Below are positions 26,843 through 35,283 of a stretch of 64,000 nt of DNA, in pieces. This DNA comes from a virus, in the IMG/VR virus record IMGVR_UViG_3300034682_000176, positions 124,001 through 188,000 of that record; one strand, given 5' to 3'. The position numbers and the translations under genes are program-made. The notes under the pieces are model-generated. The model was not told the DNA's origin. It saw nothing but the letters and a program-made list of their open reading frames with translations, and made no database searches. Positions within the stretch are counted from its first letter, which is position 1. Each line of letters begins with the position of its first letter.

Positions 26843-26867
26843 ATTATCTTTTCTGGAAGGTTAGGTT

Positions 26868-27416
26868 ATGTTGCTGAGTATCGATCCTGGTGTGAACAAT
26901 TGCGGTTTGAGTGTGGCGGATACAAACCAGCAATTCAAAGTGCTTTTGACCCACAACGTCAAAAACGCCCGCAAGTTCACGGACGCTGAAAAAGTGTTGG
27001 AGGCTGAGTACAACACCCGGGTGGTGAAGGTCTTTGCCATCCATAACAAGATCTTGGAAGTCTTGGAGACCTACCCGGAGATCAATGACGTTGCCATCGA
27101 AGCACCGTTTTACAACCACCTCACTCCGCAAGCTTACGGCTCGCTGCTGGAAGTGATTTCGGTGATCAAGTACAACATCTTGATCCCACGCAAGTTGCCG
27201 TACCGGATGCTGGAGCCCATGCTGGTCAAGAAGCTGTTTGCCAACAAGGGCATGGCCAAGAAAGAGATCATGAAGCAGTTCCTGGTTGCCAAAGCGGCAT
27301 CCGGTGAGATCTTGCTTCCGGCTGACATTGAAACCATGACCGAGCACGAGATCGATGCAGTGGCCATTGGGTTTGTCCATCATCTGTCTACTATTCAAGA
27401 AGGAGTGAAGCCATGA
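26868..27416 (+). CDS. ruvC: RuvC-like Holliday junction resolvase
   Basis: A 182-residue protein with the RuvC/RNase H fold signature: SIDPG with Asp6 and the NCG that follows, VAIEAPF with Glu78, and EHEIDAVAIG with Asp163 as the C-terminal metal ligand. It would cleave branched DNA during replication or before packaging. Length matches bacterial RuvC. It has a GGAAGG site and its stop overlaps the i-spanin start (ATGA), making an operon of recombination and lysis genes. Confidence 0.88.
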   Translation: MLLSIDPGVNNCGLSVADTNQQFKVLLTHNVKNARKFTDAEKVLEAEYNTRVVKVFAIHNKILEVLETYPEINDVAIEAPFYNHLTPQAYGSLLEVISVIKYNILIPRKLPYRMLEPMLVKKLFANKGMAKKEIMKQFLVAKAASGEILLPADIETMTEHEIDAVAIGFVHHLSTIQEGVKP

Positions 27417-27919
27417 AAGCGTTTGCCAGTCTGTTTACCGCCGGCCGTGTGTTTGTCGGCATCCTGCTGCTGATCATGACCTATTTCCTGTGGAATGGGT
27501 CTGAGACTGTCATGACCAAGTTTGGTATGGAGACCAAGTCCAGTCTGCGTGCGGCTTTGGCCACACAGACCCAGGCTGCAGAAACCGCGGTGAAAACCAA
27601 CAAGACCAATTTGGACACCATCAAAGGTCTTCAGGAAGAAAACCGTCGTTTGGTGACCGAGCTGGGTGAACTCAAAAAGAAAGATGAGAAGGTTGCGCAA
27701 ATCACCGTGGAAGCCCAGACCAACTTGAAAAAGAAGGTCGATCCCATCAAGACCCAGATTGCCAAAAAGAAGATTGTCACCGACAAGGTGATCATGTTGC
27801 CGGCCGCTGAAGTCAACGCCAAGAGTGAAGCCAACATCTTGGCCTTGCACGATACCTACGACAAGTTCTTTGCCGGCGTGCCTGACGAACACACCGTCTC
27901 TATTACACCTGTTATCTGA
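27413..27919 (+). CDS. Inner-membrane spanin subunit (i-spanin, Rz-like)
   Basis: A 168-residue protein with an N-terminal membrane helix (residues ~12-29, VFVGILLLIMTYFLW) and then a long Lys/Glu/Ala/Thr periplasmic coiled coil (about 45-130). This type-II topology, followed 11 bases later by a small lipoprotein gene, is the standard two-component spanin arrangement that fuses inner and outer membranes at lysis of a Gram-negative host. It overlaps ruvC by four bases. Confidence 0.75.
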   Translation: MKAFASLFTAGRVFVGILLLIMTYFLWNGSETVMTKFGMETKSSLRAALATQTQAAETAVKTNKTNLDTIKGLQEENRRLVTELGELKKKDEKVAQITVEAQTNLKKKVDPIKTQIAKKKIVTDKVIMLPAAEVNAKSEANILALHDTYDKFFAGVPDEHTVSITPVI

Positions 27920-27930
27920 AAGGAATTGCC

Positions 27931-28287
27931 ATGTTGTTTTCTGCTTTGCTCCCTGTTTCTGACCACCACACCTCCAGCCGTGCTCTGAAGATCGTGATGC
28001 GGTGTGTGTTGGCGCTGGTCCTGCTGGCTTTGCTGGTGGGTTGCGGCACTACCAAACCTGTCCAACCCGTGGTGGTGGAACAAGAGAAGGTCGTGGTTAA
28101 AGTGCCTGCCAGCTTGACCACCCCCATCAAACCTGCCAAGGTCATCAGTCGGGAAGAATACCTGGCCTTGAGTCTGGAGGATCGTGAAGACTACCTGACC
28201 ATGTACTCCATGCATCTGCAAGGGGTGATCAATATGGCCAACAACCGCTTGGCCACCATCAAGAAGCTTTATGGGGATAAACCATGA
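27931..28287 (+). CDS. Outer-membrane lipoprotein spanin subunit (o-spanin, Rz1-like)
   Basis: A 118-residue protein with a hydrophobic signal segment and lipobox LVGC (Cys38), followed by a proline-containing linker and a C-terminal helix. The annotated ATG has an AAGGAA site; an internal ATG at residue 23 would give a more typical short signal peptide, so the start is uncertain. Paired with the upstream i-spanin it would complete the membrane-disruption complex. It overlaps the next gene by four bases. Confidence 0.72.
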   Translation: MLFSALLPVSDHHTSSRALKIVMRCVLALVLLALLVGCGTTKPVQPVVVEQEKVVVKVPASLTTPIKPAKVISREEYLALSLEDREDYLTMYSMHLQGVINMANNRLATIKKLYGDKP

Positions 28288-28652
28288 GGATGAATCCCAA
28301 GATCCGCGATACCTTGAAAGAAATCTCGACGCAAGCGATTGCCCATGCGAACACCCCTTCGCCGGACTACAAGCACTTGCGCCGACTGCTGCGGGTCTAT
28401 GACAAGCACTTGAGCGAAGAAGAGCGCATCTTCCTGTTCAAGACCATGTTGGAGTTTGTGCACTACCGCAACGTCATGGTGGACCCCGACAACCTGTTGG
28501 TGCTCAGCAACATCAAGCTGCGCACCTACGTGTTCATTTTTGTGCTGGTGACGTTTGGCATGCTGATTGCGGCGGCGCTGTTCAAGACCAACTCGGCTTT
28601 GAACGGACTGCTGGAAGTGGCTGGCCGCTTCATCAAGTTGTTCTCTCTTTGA
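28284..28652 (+). CDS. Single-pass membrane protein in lysis operon
   Basis: A 122-residue protein with a charged helical N-terminal region and one strong membrane helix (about 80-100, YVFIFVLVTFGMLIAAALF). The ATG overlaps the o-spanin stop; a second ATG two codons later is an alternative. Position next to spanins makes a holin or lysis regulator possible, but the single late helix is not diagnostic. Confidence 0.65.
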   Translation: MRMNPKIRDTLKEISTQAIAHANTPSPDYKHLRRLLRVYDKHLSEEERIFLFKTMLEFVHYRNVMVDPDNLLVLSNIKLRTYVFIFVLVTFGMLIAAALFKTNSALNGLLEVAGRFIKLFSL

Positions 28653-28665
28653 AGAAGGAAGTCTG

Positions 28666-29649
28666 ATGGCCACTCCTGTCACCTACCAGTTGGCCTCTGG
28701 AGCCAACTACCGATTCCACATTGCCAAGATTGGGCGCCACGAGTACGACCAGCTGGCCTACTACTTCAAAGAAAACTTCCCAGACGTGCGGATCACACGG
28801 CAAGGCGCCACGATGGATATCGATCGCCTGGAAGCCACGTTCCTGTGGACCGTCAACGGCTACGTCCAAAACACCGTGCGCGACGGCGAGCACCTCTACA
28901 TCCCTGGCGCTGTGGCCGGGATGCTGCGCTCTCGTTGCAACAAAGTCGGCACGCTCAACTTCTCTGGGTTGACTGACAAGCTCAAGAAGCTGCCAATCAC
29001 CGAACAGCAAGTGAGTGAGGATGTCAACATCTCTGCTTACGAAAAGGTCTTCATCACGTTCGATGAACCAGTGGTCTCTCCCATCTTGGTGATGGCGGGC
29101 TACCTGATCTTTGAAAACCCCGAGTTCTTTTACCGCATCTCGGACTCGACCTTTGTGCTGCACCTGCACCGGGTCAACTACATGGAAAAGCTCTACGAGC
29201 TGACCAAGTACCGTGACATCTTCAGCGACTTGGGTGTTCCAGTCTCTCCCAACAACCCCACCCAGGTGGACACCGCTGATGTGCGCTCGCTCGCTACCAT
29301 CAAGAAGTTCTTGTCCTTGGGCAACAGCTTTGTCGTGGACACCGGCAACCCCAACGGTTTGAAGACCGAGCCACTGTACCTGGAAAAGAGCAACATCCCA
29401 GGAAACTTCCGCACCCACAAGCTGCCGATCCTACCCATGTTTGTGGGTTTTGGCAAGCTGACGGAATACCACAAGGCTGAAATCAATGATCGGCGCTGGA
29501 CGGTGTACAGCCAAGATGCAGTGTACAACAACTACCTGTTCTCGGCCACCAACCACCACCTGATCAACACCTACAACGGTCACCGCATCCCGAACACGAC
29601 CTATCGCCAAGCCCAGGGTTTCTTCCTGGACATCCAAGCCAAGCCTTAA
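28666..29649 (+). CDS. Unknown protein, possible virion component
   Basis: A 327-residue soluble protein with a GAAGGAAG site. Alpha/beta composition, many Tyr/Phe/Asn residues; no recognised motif. It ends the 26868-29649 unit at a strong hairpin shared with a convergent minus-strand gene. A structural role is possible but not demonstrated. Confidence 0.68.
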   Translation: MATPVTYQLASGANYRFHIAKIGRHEYDQLAYYFKENFPDVRITRQGATMDIDRLEATFLWTVNGYVQNTVRDGEHLYIPGAVAGMLRSRCNKVGTLNFSGLTDKLKKLPITEQQVSEDVNISAYEKVFITFDEPVVSPILVMAGYLIFENPEFFYRISDSTFVLHLHRVNYMEKLYELTKYRDIFSDLGVPVSPNNPTQVDTADVRSLATIKKFLSLGNSFVVDTGNPNGLKTEPLYLEKSNIPGNFRTHKLPILPMFVGFGKLTEYHKAEINDRRWTVYSQDAVYNNYLFSATNHHLINTYNGHRIPNTTYRQAQGFFLDIQAKP

Positions 29650-29655
29650 ACACTG

Positions 29656-29698
29656 CACACCCTACAGGAGCACCGTGAGGGCTCCTGTAGGGTGTGTA
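29656..29698. terminator. Hairpin between convergent genes
   Basis: A perfect 16-base-pair stem (29656-29671 with 29681-29696). It lacks a long T-run on either side but sits exactly between convergent stop codons, so a bidirectional terminator is likely. Confidence 0.7.
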
Positions 29699-29702
29699 TG
29701 CT

Positions 29703-30200
29703 TCAGGCATGCATCAAGGCACTGACGATATTGTGCTTGACTGCAATACGGTTTTCCGTGTCGAACAGCTTGAGCTTGTAGCGCACTGTCAACGGAAGAC
29801 TGTTGAGCAAGGTGTTCAAAATCAGGTTGCGATGTCGCAAGAAGGTATCGGTATCGAGCAGGAGTTCGTGCAGGGGGCGTTGTACGCCGCGAATCTCGAT
29901 CTTCGTGGACAGAACCCGTTGGCTCCAAAACCACGTCACCGTCTGGTCCGGTAGAACCAGGATGTTTTCCGACAGATTGATCTTCAGCAGTTGCTCGATG
30001 CGAGTGAGCAAGGTTTGCTCGGACTGGATGTTGCGATCCCGCAGCTTCAGGATCATGGACACGATGGACAGGCTGACAAAGACGTTCGTCAGCTTGCGGG
30101 GCAAGCAAAAGAACACAGCCAGTGTGAGTGTCTTGAAGACTTTGAATTTGACAGTCTCAAAGAACGTCATTGTTCCCTGAGAGTTGGATAACATGGTCAT
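29703..30200 (-). CDS. Probable membrane-associated protein of unknown function
   Basis: A 165-residue protein. The start at 30200 follows a near-perfect AAGGAGGAG site on the minus strand and is preferred over an in-frame ATG 19 codons upstream. Residues ~12-48 are hydrophobic with an internal PRK break (possible membrane hairpin or amphipathic segment); the rest is helical and basic. Its promoter would lie in the divergent region to the right. Function unknown. Confidence 0.65.
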   Translation of the reverse strand: MTMLSNSQGTMTFFETVKFKVFKTLTLAVFFCLPRKLTNVFVSLSIVSMILKLRDRNIQSEQTLLTRIEQLLKINLSENILVLPDQTVTWFWSQRVLSTKIEIRGVQRPLHELLLDTDTFLRHRNLILNTLLNSLPLTVRYKLKLFDTENRIAVKHNIVSALMHA

Positions 30201-30257
30201 TTCAGCCTCCTCCTTGTTGAAAGTGTAGGCAAGATGGGTTGAACAAAATGTAGCCAC

Positions 30258-30274
30258 TCACCGTATATAAGGTA
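30258..30274 (-). promoter_or_regulatory. Variant phage promoter element (minus strand)
   Basis: Read on the minus strand it is CCTTATATACGGTGA, with the TATATA core and GTGA but a two-base spacer. It ends about 58 bases from the start codon at 30200, the usual distance for this family. A nearly identical variant occurs at 47841. Confidence 0.5.
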
Positions 30275-30363
30275 AAGGTGGCTGACGACGGTTAGGTATG
30301 ATTACCGGCCACCTAATGTCAATGTCCGATGTACAGTACCGTGCATTTGAAGATGGCGTGATT

Positions 30364-30380
30364 CCATATATAATACACGG
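30364..30380 (+). promoter_or_regulatory. Phage promoter element
   Basis: CCATATATA, spacer ATAC, ACGG: one mismatch at each end against the consensus. It would drive the gene at 30513, with an unusually long leader of about 130 bases. Confidence 0.6.
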
Positions 30381-30512
30381 TATCAGACGACGTTTCAGCA
30401 ATGAATGCAGTTGTTCGGTCCAGGAACTTTCGCTTTAAATTTTACAGAAGCGGAGGTATAGATTGGATTTACACCGAGTTTCATACTCAATTTTCACCCA
30501 AGGAGTTTCCAC

Positions 30513-31001
30513 ATGTCCGTGACTTTCAAGAACGAAGCCCTGGCCAAGCACCGCGCGCTGGCCGACCAGATCAAGACCTCCCTGCACATCGAGGGTCGCC
30601 AGATCGTCGAAAAGGAAGGCCATGCCGCCTACAACGCCAATCTGCCTGAAGGCATCACTCCCGACACCATCAAGCAGATCAGCAAGTACAACGGCCAGTT
30701 CCTGAAGGCCGCCACCATCGCCGTGGGCGAAATGGCTGCTGCCGAATTCAAGGCCAAGAAGGACGTCGACGAGCTGACCGCCACCGTGGGCTTCCAGGCA
30801 CCCGGCGACGCCTACACCTTCACGGTGGACCGCAAGCGCAGCTTCCCTGTGCCCCGCGCCAAGGACGAACCCGAAAACGCACCTCGTCGCACCGTCGACA
30901 AGATGCTGCACATCGAGCGCACCGTCCAAATCTCGGGCACCTCGATCAAGAGCGTGAGCAGCGTGATGAGCGAAGAATTCGCCGGCATGTTCAACGCCTA
31001 A
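30513..31001 (+). CDS. Probable abundant protein of unknown function
   Basis: A 162-residue soluble protein with an AAGGAGTTT site. Codon use is extremely GC-rich and uniform, like the capsid gene, implying very high expression. It is a single-gene unit with its own promoter and terminator. N-terminal half helical, C-terminal half with a basic, Pro-containing segment (FPVPRAKDEPENAPRR). No family recognised; a virion or abundant infection protein is plausible. Confidence 0.78.
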   Translation: MSVTFKNEALAKHRALADQIKTSLHIEGRQIVEKEGHAAYNANLPEGITPDTIKQISKYNGQFLKAATIAVGEMAAAEFKAKKDVDELTATVGFQAPGDAYTFTVDRKRSFPVPRAKDEPENAPRRTVDKMLHIERTVQISGTSIKSVSSVMSEEFAGMFNA

Positions 31002-31018
31002 GCATCCACCCGTGGAGC

Positions 31019-31062
31019 CCCACGCTAGGCCTTTGAGACCTAGCGTGGGTTTCTCTTTTCCT
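31019..31062 (+). terminator. Rho-independent terminator
   Basis: A perfect 11-base-pair stem (31019-31029 with 31039-31049) with a TTTCTCTTTTC tail. Confidence 0.88.
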
Positions 31063-31097
31063 CCGTTCTGAAGCGGAACCGTCAAAAGGAGTCTCAC

Positions 31098-31745
31098 ATG
31101 AAAGAATCCACGAGTTTTTCGCAGCTGAAGAACCGAGGGTCGGTCTTGTTTATCTATAGCGACAAGATGCACATCTACGTGATCTACCACGATCTTGAAG
31201 GAGACCGCATCTACAAGTTTGTCTGCGACAAACAACTGATCATCGAATCGGCACACGAACTCAAAGTCCCTGAGCACTTCATGGACTACACCGACTTGCA
31301 CTGGCACAAGCCTACGTTGCGCGGCGGTGACTTCCACTACAGCGGCGCTGTGGTGATCAACGGTAAAACCCACACGTTCCAAATCAACGATGTGGATGAG
31401 CTGATCGTCAGCACCGAGGTGTGCTCGCCCAATGTGTTCTCTTTGCTGCCCATGGACAGCCTGGCAGACATTGAGGTGGAGTTTCACATCCAAAAGTCGA
31501 ACAAGCTGTACGCGATCGGTTACCACAAGCAAACCACCCAGCAGGTGTTTGTTTTGGTGGACATTGCGCAAGACAAGATTTTGCGTGAGTACACGCTCAG
31601 CAGCGGCCTGGGCGAGATCATCGCCAACACGATCAACATCGATCAGACCGACTCGCGTGTATACGTTGGGGGACGTATTCGTTCTCCCGAAACCAAAGAG
31701 ACGATCCAGCCGTACTTTGAATCATTTCTGATGCTTGGCGCCTAA
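31098..31745 (+). CDS. Protein of unknown function
   Basis: A 215-residue beta-rich soluble protein with an AAAGGAGTCT site. No recognised motif. It lies after a terminator without a visible consensus promoter, so it is either transcribed by read-through or from a promoter class I cannot see. Confidence 0.7.
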   Translation: MKESTSFSQLKNRGSVLFIYSDKMHIYVIYHDLEGDRIYKFVCDKQLIIESAHELKVPEHFMDYTDLHWHKPTLRGGDFHYSGAVVINGKTHTFQINDVDELIVSTEVCSPNVFSLLPMDSLADIEVEFHIQKSNKLYAIGYHKQTTQQVFVLVDIAQDKILREYTLSSGLGEIIANTINIDQTDSRVYVGGRIRSPETKETIQPYFESFLMLGA

Positions 31746-31803
31746 CTAGCGCCTTTGTATCATCCGTCCCAACTCCACTGCCACCTATTTCTAAGGAACT
31801 CCC

Positions 31804-32592
31804 ATGCCTCTCATTCGTGATCAAGTTCGTCTCGCTTTGCGTGTGGATGGCCAAGACCACTTGAACCTGTCGGTTCACAGCAAGAACATCATCGGTCAAC
31901 TCGCCTCCCCTGAATCGCGCAAGCGTTTCTTTATCCCTCACCTGGGTGAATTTGGTTCCCCCCGCTGCTTTGCCAACTGGATGGTCAGCGGTGGTGACGA
32001 AGCTTTGCGTTTCAGCCGCAACCGCTACGACATCTCGGGGACGACGCTGAACGTGTTTCGTCTGTACATGCTGTACGCCAAGTACTTCCAGCTGGTGTCG
32101 GTGCGCGGCACCTTCGTCTCCAAAAAGGACCTGCTGGACCTGCCTTGGGTCATGTACTACCAACACCTGACAGGCATCCGCGAATACGATCGCTGGGAGC
32201 AGTACGCCGAAGCAGTTAAGACCATGGTGCAACACGTGGTCGAACACGAAGCCAGCGTCAAGTTCGACTTCAACACGATCAACCCTCGCATCTCTGAAGT
32301 GGTGTCCAAGCGCATCCGCGAAATCGCTGAAGCCAACGGCACTTCGACCGAAGAAGTGGTGGACATCACCAAGGCCGACGATGTGATCCGTCAACGCAAG
32401 GCCGCACAGCGCGTCAATCGCCGCCGTGAAGCGCCCGCCCTGGCGCCAGCCAACCCTGCTGACGAAGCGGCACCCGCGTCGGCTGCCGCTGTAGGTGAGG
32501 CTTCGACCGAGTTGGCAGAGCAACCTGGTGAGCAAGCACCGCTGGAAGTCGATCCTGCTGCACCTGCTGCTGAAACAACAGCCATCTCCTAA
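31804..32592 (+). CDS. Unknown protein with Ala/Pro/Glu-rich tail
   Basis: A 262-residue protein, AAGGAACT site. Residues 1-170 are globular alpha/beta; residues ~195-205 are basic (RQRKAAQRVNRRRE); the last 55 residues are Ala/Pro/Glu-rich and probably disordered. The basic patch suggests nucleic-acid or acidic-partner binding, which is only a guess. Followed by a terminator. Confidence 0.72.
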   Translation: MPLIRDQVRLALRVDGQDHLNLSVHSKNIIGQLASPESRKRFFIPHLGEFGSPRCFANWMVSGGDEALRFSRNRYDISGTTLNVFRLYMLYAKYFQLVSVRGTFVSKKDLLDLPWVMYYQHLTGIREYDRWEQYAEAVKTMVQHVVEHEASVKFDFNTINPRISEVVSKRIREIAEANGTSTEEVVDITKADDVIRQRKAAQRVNRRREAPALAPANPADEAAPASAAAVGEASTELAEQPGEQAPLEVDPAAPAAETTAIS

Positions 32593-32607
32593 CAAGTCGG
32601 CTGTCGA

Positions 32608-32648
32608 GGGTGACGAGTTGAACTCGTCACCCTTCCTCTTTCCCTTCC
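32608..32648 (+). terminator. Rho-independent terminator
   Basis: A perfect 10-base-pair stem (32608-32617 with 32623-32632) with a five-base loop and a pyrimidine-rich TTCCTCTTTCC tail. Confidence 0.8.
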
Positions 32649-32679
32649 TTTCTTTTTCTCAACCCTGGAGCATTTATCC

Positions 32680-33729
32680 ATGAATCCCCAACTGGTCCTG
32701 GCAACGAAGCAATTTGACCAACTGAACCAACTCGTCAGCCGCGAAGTCGAAACCCTGGAATTTGAACTGGTCGAACGCAAGTCCGACACCGGCCTGCCTG
32801 ACGGCGGCTGGATGGAACTGCTGCCCTACGCATCCATCAGCGCCTACGACCCCGCTACCGGCGACATGAAGTTTGCCGCACGCCAGACGTTCGACCAAGC
32901 CCAACCTGAACCCCAGCTGGTCAGCTCCAGCATCGGCTTTGCTGCTCCCATCGACAGCATCGACCACATCACCTGCACCCGCATGGACGTGCGTGACGAC
33001 GGCTCCAAGGTCTACCACATGTCCATGCCCGACTTGCTGACCACAGCCGTGGAGGCCACCAAGGCCAACCTGGAAGCCGTCATCGGTTTCGACCCACTGG
33101 AGAAGTTCAACATCGACGTGGCCACGTCCATGCGTTTCACCTTCTTCAACAACATCGACCAAGAAGGCTCGACAGACAAGGACCGCTTCGGTGTGTCGAT
33201 TCCGCTGACCCTGCCGCTGGAGCTGGTCGCGCAGGTCTACCAAAGCGCCAACGGAAAGCAGCCTTCTGCCGAACTGCACGAATTCGTGATCAACGCTGGC
33301 AACATCCTGATGAGCTTCGACGTGAGTGAGACGGCCACCAAGGCCATCCAGGGCATGTCGGCTGACCACAAGTTCGACCCCTGGTCGGTGATGGTGATCA
33401 GCCAGCAGCTGCTGCAGTACTTCGAGATGATCCGCTCGCATGTGTCCTACACCGACATCATCCAGGCCGTCAAGAAGAACGTGGACGCCATGCGTGCCCA
33501 CGAAGAAGCCCACCAAGTGGCTATGCAGCAAGCCCAAGAAGCCATGGCCAAGGCCGAACAGCAGGACGCCGCCAACGCAGCCGGCACCGATCTGGACATC
33601 AGTGTGAACAGCGAACTGTTGCATGAAGGCTTTGCTGGCCTGGATCTGATGCGTGACGCCAAGGTGGGTGATCAACCTGTGGCGCAAGCTTCGGGCGACA
33701 CCACCACAACCACCACCGAAACCAACTAA
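32680..33729 (+). CDS. Probable abundant protein of unknown function
   Basis: A 349-residue protein with capsid-like, GC-rich codon use, implying high expression. The visible Shine-Dalgarno is weak (CTGGAG). Residues 270-300 form an Ala/Gln/Glu helix, and the C-terminus is a run of Thr (TTTTTTE), probably flexible. No catalytic motif seen. It stands alone between two terminators. I do not recognise the family. Confidence 0.75.
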   Translation: MNPQLVLATKQFDQLNQLVSREVETLEFELVERKSDTGLPDGGWMELLPYASISAYDPATGDMKFAARQTFDQAQPEPQLVSSSIGFAAPIDSIDHITCTRMDVRDDGSKVYHMSMPDLLTTAVEATKANLEAVIGFDPLEKFNIDVATSMRFTFFNNIDQEGSTDKDRFGVSIPLTLPLELVAQVYQSANGKQPSAELHEFVINAGNILMSFDVSETATKAIQGMSADHKFDPWSVMVISQQLLQYFEMIRSHVSYTDIIQAVKKNVDAMRAHEEAHQVAMQQAQEAMAKAEQQDAANAAGTDLDISVNSELLHEGFAGLDLMRDAKVGDQPVAQASGDTTTTTTETN

Positions 33730-33747
33730 GCTTGGTTAGTACTTGAC

Positions 33748-33792
33748 TCCCTACCCTGCTGTGCGAAAGCCAGCAGGGTAGGGATGTCTTGT
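33748..33792 (+). terminator. Rho-independent terminator
   Basis: A perfect 14-base-pair stem (33748-33761 with 33771-33784) with a nine-base loop; the tail is TGTCTTGTG. Confidence 0.85.
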
Positions 33793-33813
33793 GCATTTGT
33801 TGTTTTTTGAACT

Positions 33814-33830
33814 ACACATATACACAGTGA
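33814..33830 (+). promoter_or_regulatory. Phage promoter element
   Basis: ACACATATA, spacer CACA, GTGA, 22 bases after a terminator and 50 bases before the ATG at 33864. Confidence 0.8.
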
Positions 33831-33863
33831 TAACAACTGTGTACTGTAAAAAGGAGTTTCACA

Positions 33864-34751
33864 ATGTCCCAATCTTCTAACCTCACCATTCATCCTTCTA
33901 AGGTGGTGGACATTTTGATTAAGCCGGACAACAAAATCCGCGCACGCAATCTGGTACGTATCCAAAAAGGTCAAACCGACAACTTTGTCGAGCTGGCAAT
34001 CTTGGTCGAGTCAGACCACACACGCGATAATTCGTTTATGGGTCCCTACCCACCATTGGAACATCTGCGCTACTCAGCCTTCACAGTCGTGACTGCCAGT
34101 GTGGTGGAATTCATTTTGACTGGTCAACAGCTGACTGTTGGGATACCAGCGACACCCTGGACGTTTCAACCGACTGCAGCACTACTCAACAACCGTGAGT
34201 TTGATGAATACTTGACTAAGGTCGAATGTGGGGTGATCTACTATGAATTTCCAGAACACCTCTGGGAACTCATCTTGGGTCAAGAAACCATCAAGAGCTA
34301 CGGCTATTCCCTGGATGCAATGCAAGTTAGCGGTATGTCGTTGTATTGCGACACTGTCGGTCACTCAGGTCAATACCCTACATTTGCTACGTACTTTGTG
34401 CGCAGCAAAAACAGCTTTTTGGCTAAACGCTGCTCCAGCTTCGGTTTGTTCGATTTGAGTGAACTGTCTCTGGACGATCCGAAGGACATTCTGGCTAATG
34501 TGGTCGATTCGATTCGTAAGGAACGTAGCAAAAACAGCTTCAGTTGGAACGATTTTGATGAACCACCCATGGACAATCCAAAGAACACTCTGGCTAGTGT
34601 AGTCGATTCGATTTGCAAGGAACGCACTCACCATGAAAAGAGTGCTGTATATGAATTTCTGAGTCATCTGGTTGCCCAAAAGCAGGAAGAAGACATCACC
34701 ATCGATGGTCGCAATCTGCTACAACTCCACCCCACACACTTCCGTCTGTGA
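33864..34751 (+). CDS. Unknown protein with internal tandem duplication
   Basis: A 295-residue protein with an AAAAGGAGTTT site. Residues ~181-263 contain two diverged copies of a unit of about 40 residues: SKNSF, a variable segment, then DxPKxxLAxVVDSIxKER. The nucleotide copies also align (AGCAAAAACAGCTT at both starts), so the duplication is fairly recent. No known domain. It heads the 33864-36815 unit that includes dihydrofolate reductase. Confidence 0.72.
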   Translation: MSQSSNLTIHPSKVVDILIKPDNKIRARNLVRIQKGQTDNFVELAILVESDHTRDNSFMGPYPPLEHLRYSAFTVVTASVVEFILTGQQLTVGIPATPWTFQPTAALLNNREFDEYLTKVECGVIYYEFPEHLWELILGQETIKSYGYSLDAMQVSGMSLYCDTVGHSGQYPTFATYFVRSKNSFLAKRCSSFGLFDLSELSLDDPKDILANVVDSIRKERSKNSFSWNDFDEPPMDNPKNTLASVVDSICKERTHHEKSAVYEFLSHLVAQKQEEDITIDGRNLLQLHPTHFRL

Positions 34752-34777
34752 TGGATAACATCTTTCTCTAAAGACTT

Positions 34778-35275
34778 ATGACTATCTCTATGATTTTGGC
34801 CACCACAGCAGATGGTGGTATGGGGCTGGACAACGCCTTGCCATGGAAACACATCCCTGGCGATATGGTCTGGTTTCGCAAACACACCCTGAACAAGATG
34901 GTGGTGATGGGTCGCAAAACCTGGGCATCCTTGCCCAAGCGTCCTTTGCCCAACCGTGTCAATGTGGTGCTGTCGCTCAGTGACGTACCTGACGCAGACT
35001 TCACCGTGGCGCCTGTGCTGGACAACCCAGCTGCTGTTGTGGAAAGTCTGAAGGCTTTGGCTGGTGACATGGAAATCGTGATCATCGGCGGCGCTGTGGT
35101 CTACAGCTATCTGTGGCCATTTGTGAACAAAGTCTACCACACCTGTGTCAAGCAAGACTACCCTGCTGACACGTTCTTCAAGATCACTGACGATCACCTC
35201 CAGGGTTGGCACAAAGAAACCGTCCAAGAGTGCGATCTCTGTGCTTTCCGTATCTACACCCGTCCCACCTCCTAA
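34778..35275 (+). CDS. Dihydrofolate reductase
   Basis: A 165-residue DHFR, close to the 159 of the E. coli enzyme. It reduces dihydrofolate to tetrahydrofolate for thymidylate synthesis. Visible motifs: DGGMGLDNALPW at the N-terminus (NADPH and substrate loop), catalytic acid Asp29 in GDMVWF, MGRKTWASLP with the NADPH-binding Arg-Lys-Thr, and IIGGAVVYSYLWP late in the chain. The ribosome-binding site is weak, so expression may depend on upstream translation. No thymidylate synthase is in the window. Confidence 0.93.
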   Translation: MTISMILATTADGGMGLDNALPWKHIPGDMVWFRKHTLNKMVVMGRKTWASLPKRPLPNRVNVVLSLSDVPDADFTVAPVLDNPAAVVESLKALAGDMEIVIIGGAVVYSYLWPFVNKVYHTCVKQDYPADTFFKITDDHLQGWHKETVQECDLCAFRIYTRPTS

Positions 35276-35283
35276 GTATCACC

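Larger units (their letters stand above)
30201..30512. other. Gene-free divergent regulatory region
   Basis: This 312-base stretch lies between a minus-strand gene and the highly codon-optimised gene at 30513. It contains a variant promoter element pointing left (30258-30274) and a good element pointing right (30364-30380), then a long A/T-rich leader of about 130 bases before an AAGGAGTTT site. I see no credible gene in it. Confidence 0.7.
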
